The notes beneath the pieces are model-generated. The model searched no databases and was not told the origin of the DNA. It saw only the letters and a list, made by a program, of their open reading frames with translations. Shown here one piece after another: positions 28,330 through 37,342 of a stretch of DNA of 64,000 bases. Each line of letters opens with the position of its first letter. Position 1 is the stretch's first letter. Made by a program: the position numbers and the translations under genes. Source of the DNA: Bacteroidales bacterium (GTDB lineage: Bacteria > Bacteroidota > Bacteroidia > Bacteroidales > UBA932); NCBI GenBank assembly GCA_017471045.1, contig JAFUWZ010000007.1, positions 1 to 64,000 of the forward strand. Reading direction: 5' to 3'.

Positions 28330-29349
28330 ATGGTCAAGATCATTCTGGACTGCTTCGGCGGCGACCACAGCCCCGAGGCCAACGTGGAAGGCGGCCTGCT
28401 CACCCTGTCCCGCTTCCCGGACCTTCATCTGATCCTGACCGGGGATGAGGCGCGGATCCGCGCCTGCATGGAGGGCCGGAGCTACGATGCGGCGCGCCTG
28501 GAGATCGTCCATGCCCCGCAGGTGATCGGCTGCGAAGAGCGCCCGACGGACGCCATCCGGCTCAAGCGGGACTCCTCGATGATGAAAGGCCTGATGATGT
28601 TGCGGGACCGCGACGACATCGCGGGCCTGGTCAGCACCGGATCCACCGGGGCCCTGGTCACGGGCGCGCTGGTGCGCATCGGACGCCTCAAGGGCGTGAT
28701 CCGTCCCGCGTTCTGTCCCCTGCTGCCGACCATGACCGGCGGGATCGTGGGCATCTGCGACAGCGGCGCCAACGTCGAGGTGGATGCCGCGATGCTGCGG
28801 CAATTCGCCATCATGGCTTCCCTCTACCTGAAGAATGTTTACGGTGTCCAAGAGCCGCGCACGGCCCTGCTCAACGTGGGCAAGGAAGCGGAGAAGGGAG
28901 ACGCGATCCGGCAGGAGGCCTACCGGCTGCTGCAGGAGACCGAAGGCCTGCACTTCGTCGGCAACATGGAGAGCCGCGACCTGCTGGGCGGCGGATACGA
29001 CGTCGTGGTCTGCGACGGATTCAGCGGCAACGTGCTGGTCAAGACGACCGAGGGCACGGCGCTGGAACTGCTCAAGAAACTGAAGAAAGATATCTACTCG
29101 CGCTTCGTTTACAAGATGGGGGCGCTGCTGATGAAGCGGATGTTTGCCGAGGAAAAAGAATTCATGAACTACCAGAATTACGGCGGTTCCGTGCTCCTGG
29201 GCACCTCCAAGGTGGTCGTCAAGGGCCACGGCAGCAGCAAGGCGCCGGCAGTGGCGAAGTGCATCGAACAAGCCTACAAGATGGAGACCGGCGGACTGGG
29301 TCCCCGGATCGAAGCGGCGCTCGCGCGCTATGAACACTACGAGGATTGA
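28330..29349 (+). CDS. plsX: Phosphate acyltransferase PlsX
   Basis: A 339-residue enzyme that interconverts acyl-ACP and acyl-phosphate for phosphatidic acid synthesis. Family hallmarks are ILDCFGGDHSPEANVEG at the N-terminus, STGSTGALVTGAL (about 99-111), NVGKEAEKGD and VVCDGFSGNVLVKTTEG (about 226-242). ATG 28330 follows the upstream stop by 2 nt. It usually pairs with plsY and fabH; here it pairs with the Fak genes and a dedicated ACP. Confidence 0.95.
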   Translation: MVKIILDCFGGDHSPEANVEGGLLTLSRFPDLHLILTGDEARIRACMEGRSYDAARLEIVHAPQVIGCEERPTDAIRLKRDSSMMKGLMMLRDRDDIAGLVSTGSTGALVTGALVRIGRLKGVIRPAFCPLLPTMTGGIVGICDSGANVEVDAAMLRQFAIMASLYLKNVYGVQEPRTALLNVGKEAEKGDAIRQEAYRLLQETEGLHFVGNMESRDLLGGGYDVVVCDGFSGNVLVKTTEGTALELLKKLKKDIYSRFVYKMGALLMKRMFAEEKEFMNYQNYGGSVLLGTSKVVVKGHGSSKAPAVAKCIEQAYKMETGGLGPRIEAALARYEHYED

Positions 29350-29352
29350 ACC

Positions 29353-29592
29353 ATGATTACCTACCCTGAATTCCAAGCCATGCTCGCCAAGCAGCTGCGC
29401 CTCACCGCTGCTTCCGAAGTACAACCCACATCCCGGATCCAGAAGGATCTCGGCGCCGACTCGCTGGACATCCTCCAGCTCTTGATGAAACTCGAAGACA
29501 ACTACGGCTACTCCATCCCGGACGAGGAACTCGCCCGGTTTGAGACCGTCGCCGACGTCCTCGCCTATCTCCGGATCCCTCTCGAACCCTAG
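29353..29592 (+). CDS. Acyl carrier protein (operon-specific copy)
   Basis: A 79-residue ACP with the phosphopantetheine site in GADSLDIL (Ser38). It differs clearly from the housekeeping acpP at 62264-62512, so the genome has at least two ACPs. It starts 3 nt after plsX and is the last gene of the lipid operon. PlsX would transfer acyl groups between phosphate and this ACP. Only 1 nt separates its stop from that of the convergent aro gene. Confidence 0.9.
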   Translation: MITYPEFQAMLAKQLRLTAASEVQPTSRIQKDLGADSLDILQLLMKLEDNYGYSIPDEELARFETVADVLAYLRIPLEP

Positions 29593-29593
29593 C

Positions 29594-31591
29594 TCAGCGC
29601 TGGGCGAAGCAGCGCCACAGTCTGGGGAATTCCGGGAAGGACTTGGCGACGCAGTCCACGTCGTCGATCTCCACGGGGGCATCGGTGCCCAAGGCGGCGA
29701 CGGACAAGGCCATCACCAGGCGGTGGTCGTGGCGGGAGGTATAGGAGCCGCCCCTCAGCAGCGTTCCATTGAGCAGACGCCAGGACAGCGCGTGCCCATG
29801 GATCACCATCTCGTCGCCCTCGACCGACACGGGGACGCCCATCTGCAGCAGCATCTCTTCCAGGGCCGCCGCGCGGTTGCTCTCCTTGCCGGCGAGTCGT
29901 CCTACGCCGCCCAGGCGGCTGCTGCCCGGACAGAAGGCGGCGAGTACCGCCACCGCCGGGAAAAGATCCGGCGCGTTGTTCAGGTCCACCGTGAAGGCGC
30001 GCAACGGTGCTTTCCGGACGTTGACCGTCCCGTCCTCATCCTGCGACACGCTGGCCCCGGCTTCCACCAGGATATCCATCAGGGTCAGGTCAGCCTGCAG
30101 CGAGGACGTATCCAGCCCGGTCAGCGACACGCCCCCAAAGACCGCCCCGGCCACCAGGAAAGGCGCCGCGCCGCTCCAGTCCCCTTCCAGGTCGAAGGAT
30201 GCGGCCCCGTAGCGCTGTCCGCCCCGGACCTTGAAATGAATGGCCGTACACAGCGACCAGTCCCGCGTCTCCAGGAACTCCTCGTCGCCCTCCATCTCGT
30301 TGGCGATGCGGATGCCGAACTTGCGCAGTACATCCAAGGTGATGAACATATAGGGGATGCTCTTGGGATCATGGACGAAAAGGGTCGAATTACGATCCGA
30401 CAGCGGCAAAGCCATGAGCAGGCCCGAGATCAGCTGGGACCCGCCCTTGCCGGACACATCCGCCCGGCCCGCCATCAGGTGCCCGTCGATACGGAGCGGC
30501 ACATACACATCCTTCCGGTCCTGCTTCCCCAGATTGGACAGCACCACGCCGAAAGCCGCCATGATGTCGTTGGCCCCGCTCAGGGGCCGGTTCAGCAGGG
30601 TCCCGGTACCGGTCACCGTGACCGGCCCGCGGCAGATACGCGCAAGTACTGGAATCAGCAGCCGCGTCAGGAGGCCTGATTCGCCGACGGCCAGGGACTC
30701 CAGGTCCAGCGGCTCCGACAGGGGGCCGATCCCCCGGATCGTCAGCGTATCGCCCCGTCGATGCACCTCGGCACCGAGGTCGCGGGCCGCCGACACTGCC
30801 GCCTCCGAGTCAGCGCAGGGCTGGTAACCGCCCAGCGTCGAAACCCCTTCCGCCAGGGCCGCCGCGAGGATGGCCCGCTGGGCGAAACTCTTGCTGGCCG
30901 GCATCCGGATCGGGTCCGGCGAAGGACAGGGCATGTCACCATATAGTGCGTCCGCCATCTCCACGAAAGGGATCTGCCCGTCCGCCGCCTCTTCTCCCGC
31001 AGCCAGGGAAGCATAGGTGTAGGGGGCTCCCCAGGCGAGGCACTGCAGGCGGCTCTGCCGGCCGCGGGCACCCATGCAGAAAGCGACCAGGCGGCCTTCT
31101 TCCACTTCCCAGTAGAGGGAACGTACGACCTGCACGTCTTCCTCGGAGCGGGCAGTCGTCACGATCTTGATGACTTCCCCGCCGAAACGGCGGCAGCGGT
31201 CCACCATCTCCAGCAATTCCTCCCGGGACGGCGTCCCTTCGAAGTCGTGGAAGGAGCGGATCAGGGTCGTCCCCCGGTCCCGGCAGAGGCGGCTCAGGCG
31301 CTTGCCCAGCTGGGGCGGCGCCTCGATCTCGAGATCAACGAAATGGGCGCCCGCCTCGATCGCCACGGCGAGCCGGCGCTCAGCCTCTGCGGCCACCAGG
31401 GGGCCTGAGGATGCCGAAGAGATGCGGCAGGTAGCGATCAGCGGTACGTCTGTCAGTGAGAAGAGAGACTCGATATCCTCGTCGAAAAGCGGACAGCGGT
31501 CCAGCCGGATCTCGGCCATCTCCACCTCGGGACGGTCCAGGATGTCGAAAATCTCATCCAGGTTTTTGCCTTGAATCGATATGCAGATCAT
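29594..31591 (-). CDS. Fused 3-dehydroquinate dehydratase (AroD) and EPSP synthase (AroA)
   Basis: A 665-residue bifunctional protein of the shikimate pathway. Residues 1-215 are a type I dehydroquinase: EIRLDRCP (substrate binding), His115 in SFHDF, Schiff-base Lys142 in EVIKIV and FCMGARGRQSR. Residues about 226-665 are 5-enolpyruvylshikimate-3-phosphate synthase: PASKSFAQR with Lys234, ESGLLTRLL, SQLISGLLM, DLFPAVAVLA, the Glu of KESNR and RHDHRLVMAL. Both active sites look intact. Type I AroD and AroA are usually separate in bacteria. It lies 8 nt downstream of the DAHP synthase gene. Confidence 0.92.
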   Translation of the reverse strand: MICISIQGKNLDEIFDILDRPEVEMAEIRLDRCPLFDEDIESLFSLTDVPLIATCRISSASSGPLVAAEAERRLAVAIEAGAHFVDLEIEAPPQLGKRLSRLCRDRGTTLIRSFHDFEGTPSREELLEMVDRCRRFGGEVIKIVTTARSEEDVQVVRSLYWEVEEGRLVAFCMGARGRQSRLQCLAWGAPYTYASLAAGEEAADGQIPFVEMADALYGDMPCPSPDPIRMPASKSFAQRAILAAALAEGVSTLGGYQPCADSEAAVSAARDLGAEVHRRGDTLTIRGIGPLSEPLDLESLAVGESGLLTRLLIPVLARICRGPVTVTGTGTLLNRPLSGANDIMAAFGVVLSNLGKQDRKDVYVPLRIDGHLMAGRADVSGKGGSQLISGLLMALPLSDRNSTLFVHDPKSIPYMFITLDVLRKFGIRIANEMEGDEEFLETRDWSLCTAIHFKVRGGQRYGAASFDLEGDWSGAAPFLVAGAVFGGVSLTGLDTSSLQADLTLMDILVEAGASVSQDEDGTVNVRKAPLRAFTVDLNNAPDLFPAVAVLAAFCPGSSRLGGVGRLAGKESNRAAALEEMLLQMGVPVSVEGDEMVIHGHALSWRLLNGTLLRGGSYTSRHDHRLVMALSVAALGTDAPVEIDDVDCVAKSFPEFPRLWRCFAQR

Positions 31592-31599
31592 AGGAAAAG

Positions 31600-32403
31600 T
31601 TATTTCAATGAAGCGAGCAGGGTCATCAGGGCGGCGGGCGTCAACTGCTGGGCAGCGTCGCTCCGCGCCTCGGACGGCTGGGGATGGGCCTCGATCATCA
31701 GGCCGTCGAAGCCCTCGCAAAGAGCCCTCCGACTCAGTTCAGGGACATATTCGGCCCTCCCGGCGACATGGCTGGGATCGAAGAAAAAGGGCAACTCCGG
31801 ATAGAGGACCCGCATCCGGGCAGCCAGATCCCAGGCGGGATCGTTGCGATAGCGGCGCTCCGACAGGGAAGCAACACCGCGATGCACGAGGCCCAGTTTG
31901 CGCACGCCCCGGCTTGCAAGGCGCTCCAAGGCACCGGACCAGAGTTCCAGGTCGCTGCCGATCGGATTCTTGACCAAGACCGGAATGTCCGATCCCCGGA
32001 GGGCATCGGCGATCTCCTGGACCAGATAGGGACTGGGCGTGGTCCGGGCGCCGATCCAGATCAGGTCCACCTCGGCTTCCAGACAGGCGCGCACGTGCGC
32101 GCCGCAGACCACCTCGGTGCATATTTTCAGCCCCGTCTCACGGCGTACCCGCCGCAGCCAGGGAAGGCCTTCGGCGCCCACGCCCTCGAAGCCGCCGGGG
32201 TGCGTCCGCTGCTTCCAGAGACCGACCCGCAATACGTCGACAGCCGGAACTCCTCCCGTTGCCGACGGGCAGAGCCCGCGGGCGGCGGCAAGCAACTGGT
32301 CTTCGCTTTCGGCACTGCAAGGGCCGGCGATCACCCAGGGCTTCCCGGTCGGGAACAGGCCCCATTGTCCGACGGGAATCACCTCCAGACGCTCTCTCAT
32401 CAT
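31600..32403 (-). CDS. aroF: 3-deoxy-7-phosphoheptulonate (DAHP) synthase
   Basis: A 267-residue KDO8P/DAHP-synthase-fold enzyme, the first step of aromatic amino-acid synthesis. Motifs: VIAGPCSAES (PEP binding), LWKQRTHPGGFEG, IWIGARTTPSP, LVKNPIGSD and FFFDPSHVAGR (metal). It is the short type without a visible regulatory or chorismate mutase domain. The start ATG at 32403 overlaps the stop of the acyltransferase gene (ATGA), and aroDA follows 8 nt downstream. Confidence 0.9.
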   Translation of the reverse strand: MMRERLEVIPVGQWGLFPTGKPWVIAGPCSAESEDQLLAAARGLCPSATGGVPAVDVLRVGLWKQRTHPGGFEGVGAEGLPWLRRVRRETGLKICTEVVCGAHVRACLEAEVDLIWIGARTTPSPYLVQEIADALRGSDIPVLVKNPIGSDLELWSGALERLASRGVRKLGLVHRGVASLSERRYRNDPAWDLAARMRVLYPELPFFFDPSHVAGRAEYVPELSRRALCEGFDGLMIEAHPQPSEARSDAAQQLTPAALMTLLASLK

Positions 32404-33509
32404 ACCTTCAAAAACACTTTCTTCTTGTACAGGAACCACAGGAACAGCCAGCTCAGCGCGAAGTACCCCAGGGCGAGGATCAGCTTGGCCCACGGCTCCG
32501 GGCAGAGATGGGCGAGGCCACCGAGGAAAAACTTGTTGACGCTGCCGAACGGGATGATGCGCTGGGCCATGTAGATCGTGATCGAGTTGAGACCGATCAC
32601 CTCGAAGGGCTTGGTCCAGCCCTTCCAGCCCCGGACGTCGATGATATAATAGAACAGGGCGAACATCAGGAGCGAATAGCTCCCTACGACCAGCACGAAA
32701 CTACTGGACCAGAGCGACTTGTTGATCGGGAAATCCAGGCTCCACAGCAGGCCCAGCCCCAGCATCGCCACGGCGGCGAGCGCCATGTACAGGGACTTGC
32801 GGGCACCGGAGATCCGGGCTTCGTCGATCCGGACGAACTCGCCGGTGAACATGCCCAGCATCGCGGTCACGATCGCGGGGACCAGGCTCAGCAGGCCCTC
32901 CGGATCGAAGAGACCTTTCTGGTACAGATGGTCCGGCCACAGGGTCCGGTCGATGTAGCCGACCAGATTGCCCTCCAGGGAGAAGGGCCCGGCGCCGGGC
33001 GCGTCAGGGGCCGGCACGAAACGGAGCAGCAGCCAGTAGCCCACCAGCAGGACGGCGGCGATGACCGCCCGCGCCTTGGGCTTGAAATGGACGAAGAACA
33101 AGGCAGCGAACATCCATGCCAGGCCGATGCGCGCAAGTACGCTATAGAAACGCAGCATACTGAATTTCAGGTCAAAAAGTCCGCTGTAAATGAAGCCCAG
33201 CAGGACCAGGACGAAGCCCCGCCGGAAGATCTTGGCATGGATCTGCCCCGCGCTCGCCCCGCGGGACAGCTGCTTGGCATGGGAGAAGGGGAAGGAAATG
33301 CCCGCGATAAACAGGAAAAGCGGGAATATCGTGTCATGGTGCCGCAACCCGTCCCAGGGGACATGGCTCATCTGCTGGCAGAGCCAGCTGCCATCTCCGC
33401 CGGGAAAGAGACGGCAGACGGCCGCGACGATGGCGGCGAAGCCCATGATGAACATCATGTCGAAACCCCGGAGGGCATCGAGCGAAAGGAGTCTCTTGTT
33501 GGGTTCCAT
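32400..33509 (-). CDS. COG4299/DUF5009 membrane acyltransferase (heparan-glucosaminide acetyltransferase-like)
   Basis: A 369-residue protein with about ten membrane helices. The N-terminal RLLSLDALRGFDMMFI block and the HHDTIFPLFLFIAG segment are typical of the COG4299 family, related to the heparan-alpha-glucosaminide N-acetyltransferase that transfers acetyl groups across a membrane. Substrate unknown, likely a cell-surface or imported sugar. First gene of the operon with two aro genes. A -7 box (TATCTTTG on the minus strand, 33540-33533) lies about 24 nt upstream. Confidence 0.85.
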   Translation of the reverse strand: MEPNKRLLSLDALRGFDMMFIMGFAAIVAAVCRLFPGGDGSWLCQQMSHVPWDGLRHHDTIFPLFLFIAGISFPFSHAKQLSRGASAGQIHAKIFRRGFVLVLLGFIYSGLFDLKFSMLRFYSVLARIGLAWMFAALFFVHFKPKARAVIAAVLLVGYWLLLRFVPAPDAPGAGPFSLEGNLVGYIDRTLWPDHLYQKGLFDPEGLLSLVPAIVTAMLGMFTGEFVRIDEARISGARKSLYMALAAVAMLGLGLLWSLDFPINKSLWSSSFVLVVGSYSLLMFALFYYIIDVRGWKGWTKPFEVIGLNSITIYMAQRIIPFGSVNKFFLGGLAHLCPEPWAKLILALGYFALSWLFLWFLYKKKVFLKV

Positions 33510-33532
33510 CTTGATACAGTCGAGATACAAAA

Positions 33533-33571
33533 CAAAGATAGCAATCTTTTCCGCTTTATTTCGTATTTTTG
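33533..33571. promoter_or_regulatory. Divergent -7 boxes between acyltransferase and GH3 genes
   Basis: TATCTTTG on the minus strand (33540-33533) faces the acyltransferase operon. TATTTTTG on the plus strand (33564-33571) faces the GH3 gene. Neither has a consensus -33 TTTG at the right spacing. Confidence 0.4.
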
Positions 33572-33591
33572 GGCTGTTTAAAACCGCACCC

Positions 33592-35862
33592 ATGAAAAGA
33601 TTTCTGATTCTCCCGGCACTGATGCTTGCCTTGGCCTCCTGCACCGTTTCCGAAAAGAAAAACACACCTGCCTATCTGGATCCGTCCGTCTCGCTGGAGC
33701 AGCGCGTCGAGGACGTACTCGCCCGGATGACGATGGAAGAGAAGGTGGCGATGACCCACGCCCAGTCCAAATTCAGTTCCCCCGGCGTCCCGCGCCTCGG
33801 CATTCCCGAAGTCTGGCACACGGACGGCCCGCACGGCGTCCGTCCCGAAGTGCTTTGGGACAAGTGGTCCCAGGCCGGCTGGACCAACGATTCGAGCACG
33901 GCCTTCCCCGCCCTCTCCGCCCTGGCGGCCAGCTGGGACCGGGACCTGGCCCTGCTCTTCGGACGCAGCATCGGCGAGGAAGCCCGCTACCGCAAGAAGA
34001 ACATACTCCTGGGGCCCGGCGTCAACATGGGCCGCACCCCCCTCAACGGCCGGACCTTCGAATACATGGGTGAGGACCCTTACCTCGCTTCCCAGATGGT
34101 CGTACCCTATGTCCGGGGCGTCCAGGAGAACGGCGTCGCAGCCTGCGTGAAGCATTTTGCGATGAACAACCAGGAAGTGCGGCGCACCCAGACCAACTCC
34201 AACGTGGATGACCGGACCCTGTATGAGATCTACCTGCCCGCCTTCAAGGCCGCCGTCACGGAAGGCGACGCCTGGGCGATCATGGGCTCCTACAACCTCT
34301 ACAACGGCCAGTACAACTGTCACAACAAGCGCCTGCTCTGCGACATCCTGAAAGGGGAATGGGGCTTCGACGGCGTCGTGGTGAGCGACTGGGGCGGCTG
34401 CCGCAACGATGACGAGCCCGTCACCAACGGCCTGGACATCGAGATGGGCACCGGCACCAACGGGCTCACGAGCGGCGGCAACCCTTACGACCATTATCAC
34501 CTGGCCAATCCCTATCTGGAGCGGCTCAGGGACGGACGCGCCAGCGTGGAGGGTCTCGACGACAAGGCCCGCCGCATCCTGCGCACCATCTTCCGCACCA
34601 GCATGAGCGCCGAGCCGCATTACGGCAGTTTCGCTTCGCCGGAGCACTATGCCGCCGCACGCAAGATCGCCGCGGAAAGCACCGTGCTGCTCAAGAACGA
34701 CGGCCTGCTGCCCCTGCAGATCCCTGCGGGCGGCAAACTGCTGGTGGTCGGCGAGAACGCCTACAAGATGCAGACGGTCGGCGGAGGCAGTTCCAACCTC
34801 AAGACCAAGTATGAAATCATCCCCCTGCAGGCCCTGCACGAGGCTTTCGACGGTAAAGCGCGCGTGGAATGGGAACGCGGCTACGTCGGGGACACCTCGA
34901 CCTCCTATGACCGCGTGGAGACCGGACAGGATCTCTCCGAGAGCCGGGATGCCGCTACACTGATCGCCGACGCCGTCACCGCTGCCGCGGATGCGGACCT
35001 GATCCTTTTCATCGGCGGCCTCAACAAAGGCTTCAACCAAGACAACGAAGGCACGGACCGCACGCAGATCGAGCTGCCCTACGGCCAGGAAGAGGTCATC
35101 CGCGCCCTGGCCGGTACCGGCAAGCCGCTCGTGGCCGTCAACATCTCCGGCTCGCCCGTGGCCATGCCTTGGGCCGACGTGGCGGGAGCGATCGTACAGG
35201 GATGGTACGGCGGCACTGAGTCCGGCCACGCCCTGGTGGACGTGCTGACCGGCGCGGTCAATCCCTCCGGCAAACTGCCGTTCACGGTCCCCTGCCGTCT
35301 TGAAGACGGCCCGATCCGGACCGAGCGCCAGTATCCCGGCATCCAGGTGGAGGGCAAACCCTATTGGGAAGAATATTACGACGAGGGCATCTATATCGGC
35401 TACCGCTGGTACGACACGAAGGGGATCCCGGTGCAGTTTCCCTTCGGTTACGGCCTGAGCTACACGACTTTCTCCTACTCGGATGCGAAGGTGGCCAAGG
35501 CGGTGGTGAAAGGGGCCGGGACGACGGCCGTTACCGAGGCGACCGGATCCGGCAAGCCCCTGCAGACCGTCAGCGTCAAGGTGACCAACACCGGCTCCGT
35601 CGCGGGAGCTGAAGTGATCCAACTGTATGTGGCGGATCCGGATGCGACCGTGGACCGGCCGGCCAAGGAACTGAAAGGTTTCCAGAAAGTCTTCCTGCAG
35701 CCCGGAGAGTCCCGGACCGTCCGCTTCACCCTGGACCGCGCCGCCCTCAGCTGGTTCGATGCCGCCCAGCACGCCTGGGTCGCCGAGCCGGGCAGCTTCC
35801 AGGTCCTCCTGGGCTCCTCCAGCGCCGACATCCGCGCCAGCGCCTCCTTCGAACTTCGGTAG
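33592..35862 (+). CDS. Glycoside hydrolase family 3 beta-glucosidase-like lipoprotein
   Basis: A 756-residue exported enzyme with lipobox LALASC (Cys17). The N-terminal GH3 TIM-barrel contains the nucleophile Asp266 in VVSDWGG and the substrate-binding KHFAMNNQE. The second alpha/beta domain runs about 360-590 and ends in a C-terminal fibronectin-III-like domain (VKVTNTGSVAGAEVIQLYV near 665). GH3 enzymes remove beta-linked sugars from oligosaccharide ends. ATG 33592 gives the signal peptide directly. No SusC/SusD genes are nearby, so it is not in a visible polysaccharide utilisation locus. Confidence 0.93.
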   Translation: MKRFLILPALMLALASCTVSEKKNTPAYLDPSVSLEQRVEDVLARMTMEEKVAMTHAQSKFSSPGVPRLGIPEVWHTDGPHGVRPEVLWDKWSQAGWTNDSSTAFPALSALAASWDRDLALLFGRSIGEEARYRKKNILLGPGVNMGRTPLNGRTFEYMGEDPYLASQMVVPYVRGVQENGVAACVKHFAMNNQEVRRTQTNSNVDDRTLYEIYLPAFKAAVTEGDAWAIMGSYNLYNGQYNCHNKRLLCDILKGEWGFDGVVVSDWGGCRNDDEPVTNGLDIEMGTGTNGLTSGGNPYDHYHLANPYLERLRDGRASVEGLDDKARRILRTIFRTSMSAEPHYGSFASPEHYAAARKIAAESTVLLKNDGLLPLQIPAGGKLLVVGENAYKMQTVGGGSSNLKTKYEIIPLQALHEAFDGKARVEWERGYVGDTSTSYDRVETGQDLSESRDAATLIADAVTAAADADLILFIGGLNKGFNQDNEGTDRTQIELPYGQEEVIRALAGTGKPLVAVNISGSPVAMPWADVAGAIVQGWYGGTESGHALVDVLTGAVNPSGKLPFTVPCRLEDGPIRTERQYPGIQVEGKPYWEEYYDEGIYIGYRWYDTKGIPVQFPFGYGLSYTTFSYSDAKVAKAVVKGAGTTAVTEATGSGKPLQTVSVKVTNTGSVAGAEVIQLYVADPDATVDRPAKELKGFQKVFLQPGESRTVRFTLDRAALSWFDAAQHAWVAEPGSFQVLLGSSSADIRASASFELR

Positions 35863-35876
35863 GCAGCGCGGCTGCC
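35862..35876. terminator. Short hairpin between convergent genes
   Basis: GGCAGC-GCG-GCTGCC forms a 6-bp stem with a 3-nt loop right at the GH3 stop, in the 23-bp gap before the convergent glycosyltransferase. There is no strong T-tract, so termination is only possible. Confidence 0.3.
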
Positions 35877-35885
35877 CTCCGGTCT

Positions 35886-37049
35886 TTACCGTGATCCGGC
35901 GCCGGAGGCGACGGCCTGGCGGAACATGTCAACCAGGGCGCCGATGGATTTGTGGATGTCGTACTCTTCGGTGGATTCGGCATAGCGCCAGCCCATCTCT
36001 TCGCGCTCATCGGGGTGGTCCAGCCAGTAATCGATGCATTCGGCGAGCGCCTTGGCGTCCTTGGTCGTGAAGAGGGAGCGGTTGTCCAGCGCAAACTGCG
36101 AGGTGGCCGTCAGTTCGCCCTCGGCGATGATGGGCACCACCCCCTGCTGGAGCGCCTCCAGCGCAGACAGGCCCTCCACCTCCACAGTGGCGCAGTGGAT
36201 GTACAGGTCCGCCTCCGCCGCCAGGTGACGGAGTCCGTCCCGGTCCCGGAACTCGAAGATCGGATCGTACCCGACCACACCCTCCTCATACAAGGCATGC
36301 GCCTGGGCCTTGATGGAGTCGGCTTCCGGACCGCGACCGGCAAAGAAAAGCTGGATGCGACGGGCATATCGCGAGTACCGCATGGCCTCCAGGAGCGTCG
36401 GCTGGTCCTTCTCGACCGCCAGACGGCCGATGCAGGCGACGAGGAAGGGCCGGTCGGGATCGTCCGGAGGACGGGAAACCCGCAGGGATGGATCGGGGAT
36501 GATGCCGTTGGAGATCAGGTGCAGGCGGGACTTGAAGCCGAACTTCTGCAGGCGATCCAGCACGTTCTCCGTCGGACACTGGATGTCCGTACAATGATTG
36601 AAAACAAAGTCGCGCCATGCCCGGAGCATGTTGTAGTTCAGAAACTTCCATTCACCCAGATTGATCGAGCAGAACATGTTTTCCGGATGCAGATGATAGG
36701 TCGCCGTGCAGGGGACACCGAGGTGCTTGGCGACGCGGGCCGTGGCCATCTGGATGATGAAGGGCTCTTCGAGATGGACGACATCCGCCCAGCGGACCGC
36801 CTCCTCGATGAGGGAAAAATCGGTCTTGGCAAATTTGTAGCCATGGGACTGGACCAGGCCGTCGAAGACCGGGACATGGAAGTCTCCGAGCACATAGTCC
36901 GGCTGGGGCTGCTCGGCTTCATGGTTACGTCCGGACAGGACCCTGACGTCCTGTCCGGCTTCGCGAAGGTATTGTACCGTGCGCCGGGCAGAGGCCGAAA
37001 GGCCGTTGCCCGGTGCATAGTAGTTATTGACGACAAAAAGGATCTTCAT
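35886..37049 (-). CDS. Family 4-type glycosyltransferase
   Basis: A 387-residue GT-B glycosyltransferase. The N-terminal domain begins MKILFVVNNYYAPGNGLSASA, and the C-terminal nucleotide-sugar domain contains VACIGRLAVEKDQPTLLEAM (about 210-229) and the EX7E-type region EVEGLSALEALQQGVVPI (about 302-319). Likely makes a lipid-linked or surface glycan; donor and acceptor unknown. It stands alone between a convergent GH3 gene and divergent small ORFs. Confidence 0.88.
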   Translation of the reverse strand: MKILFVVNNYYAPGNGLSASARRTVQYLREAGQDVRVLSGRNHEAEQPQPDYVLGDFHVPVFDGLVQSHGYKFAKTDFSLIEEAVRWADVVHLEEPFIIQMATARVAKHLGVPCTATYHLHPENMFCSINLGEWKFLNYNMLRAWRDFVFNHCTDIQCPTENVLDRLQKFGFKSRLHLISNGIIPDPSLRVSRPPDDPDRPFLVACIGRLAVEKDQPTLLEAMRYSRYARRIQLFFAGRGPEADSIKAQAHALYEEGVVGYDPIFEFRDRDGLRHLAAEADLYIHCATVEVEGLSALEALQQGVVPIIAEGELTATSQFALDNRSLFTTKDAKALAECIDYWLDHPDEREEMGWRYAESTEEYDIHKSIGALVDMFRQAVASGAGSR

Positions 37050-37162
37050 AGCTTAGATTTTGCGCTCGAAATATACGCATTATCTCTTGTTTTTCAAACG
37101 GTCGCCCCGTCACCTGCAGGCATGTTATTTGAAGAGAAAGGCCTGTCCAAACTCCCTCGGCG

Positions 37163-37339
37163 ATGAAAAACATCCCTTCCCTTTTCTTCAAGATCGCCCT
37201 GGCCTACGCCATCAGCTACGTGCTGATCCAGATGGAGACCTATGCCTTCCTGGCCGGCACGCTGATCCTGTTCGCCGTGCTCTGCGCCATCATGTACCTG
37301 ACCCGCAACATGAGCCGCCCGGCTTCTTCCGGACAATAA
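37163..37339 (+). CDS. Small membrane protein (58 residues), hypothetical
   Basis: The frame from ATG 37163 encodes MKNIPSLFFKIALAYAIS and continues as one or two membrane helices, ending RPASSGQ. Base composition matches neighbouring genes. No family recognised. It could equally be a chance frame or a relic; it lies in a 577-bp stretch (37050-37626) without a full-length gene. Confidence 0.35.
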   Translation: MKNIPSLFFKIALAYAISYVLIQMETYAFLAGTLILFAVLCAIMYLTRNMSRPASSGQ

Positions 37340-37342
37340 AGC

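Noticed and set aside
33190-33591. N-terminal extension of the GH3 protein upstream of 33592
   Set aside because: The extension is a basic, non-conserved stretch antisense to the acyltransferase gene, and the signal peptide begins at 33592.
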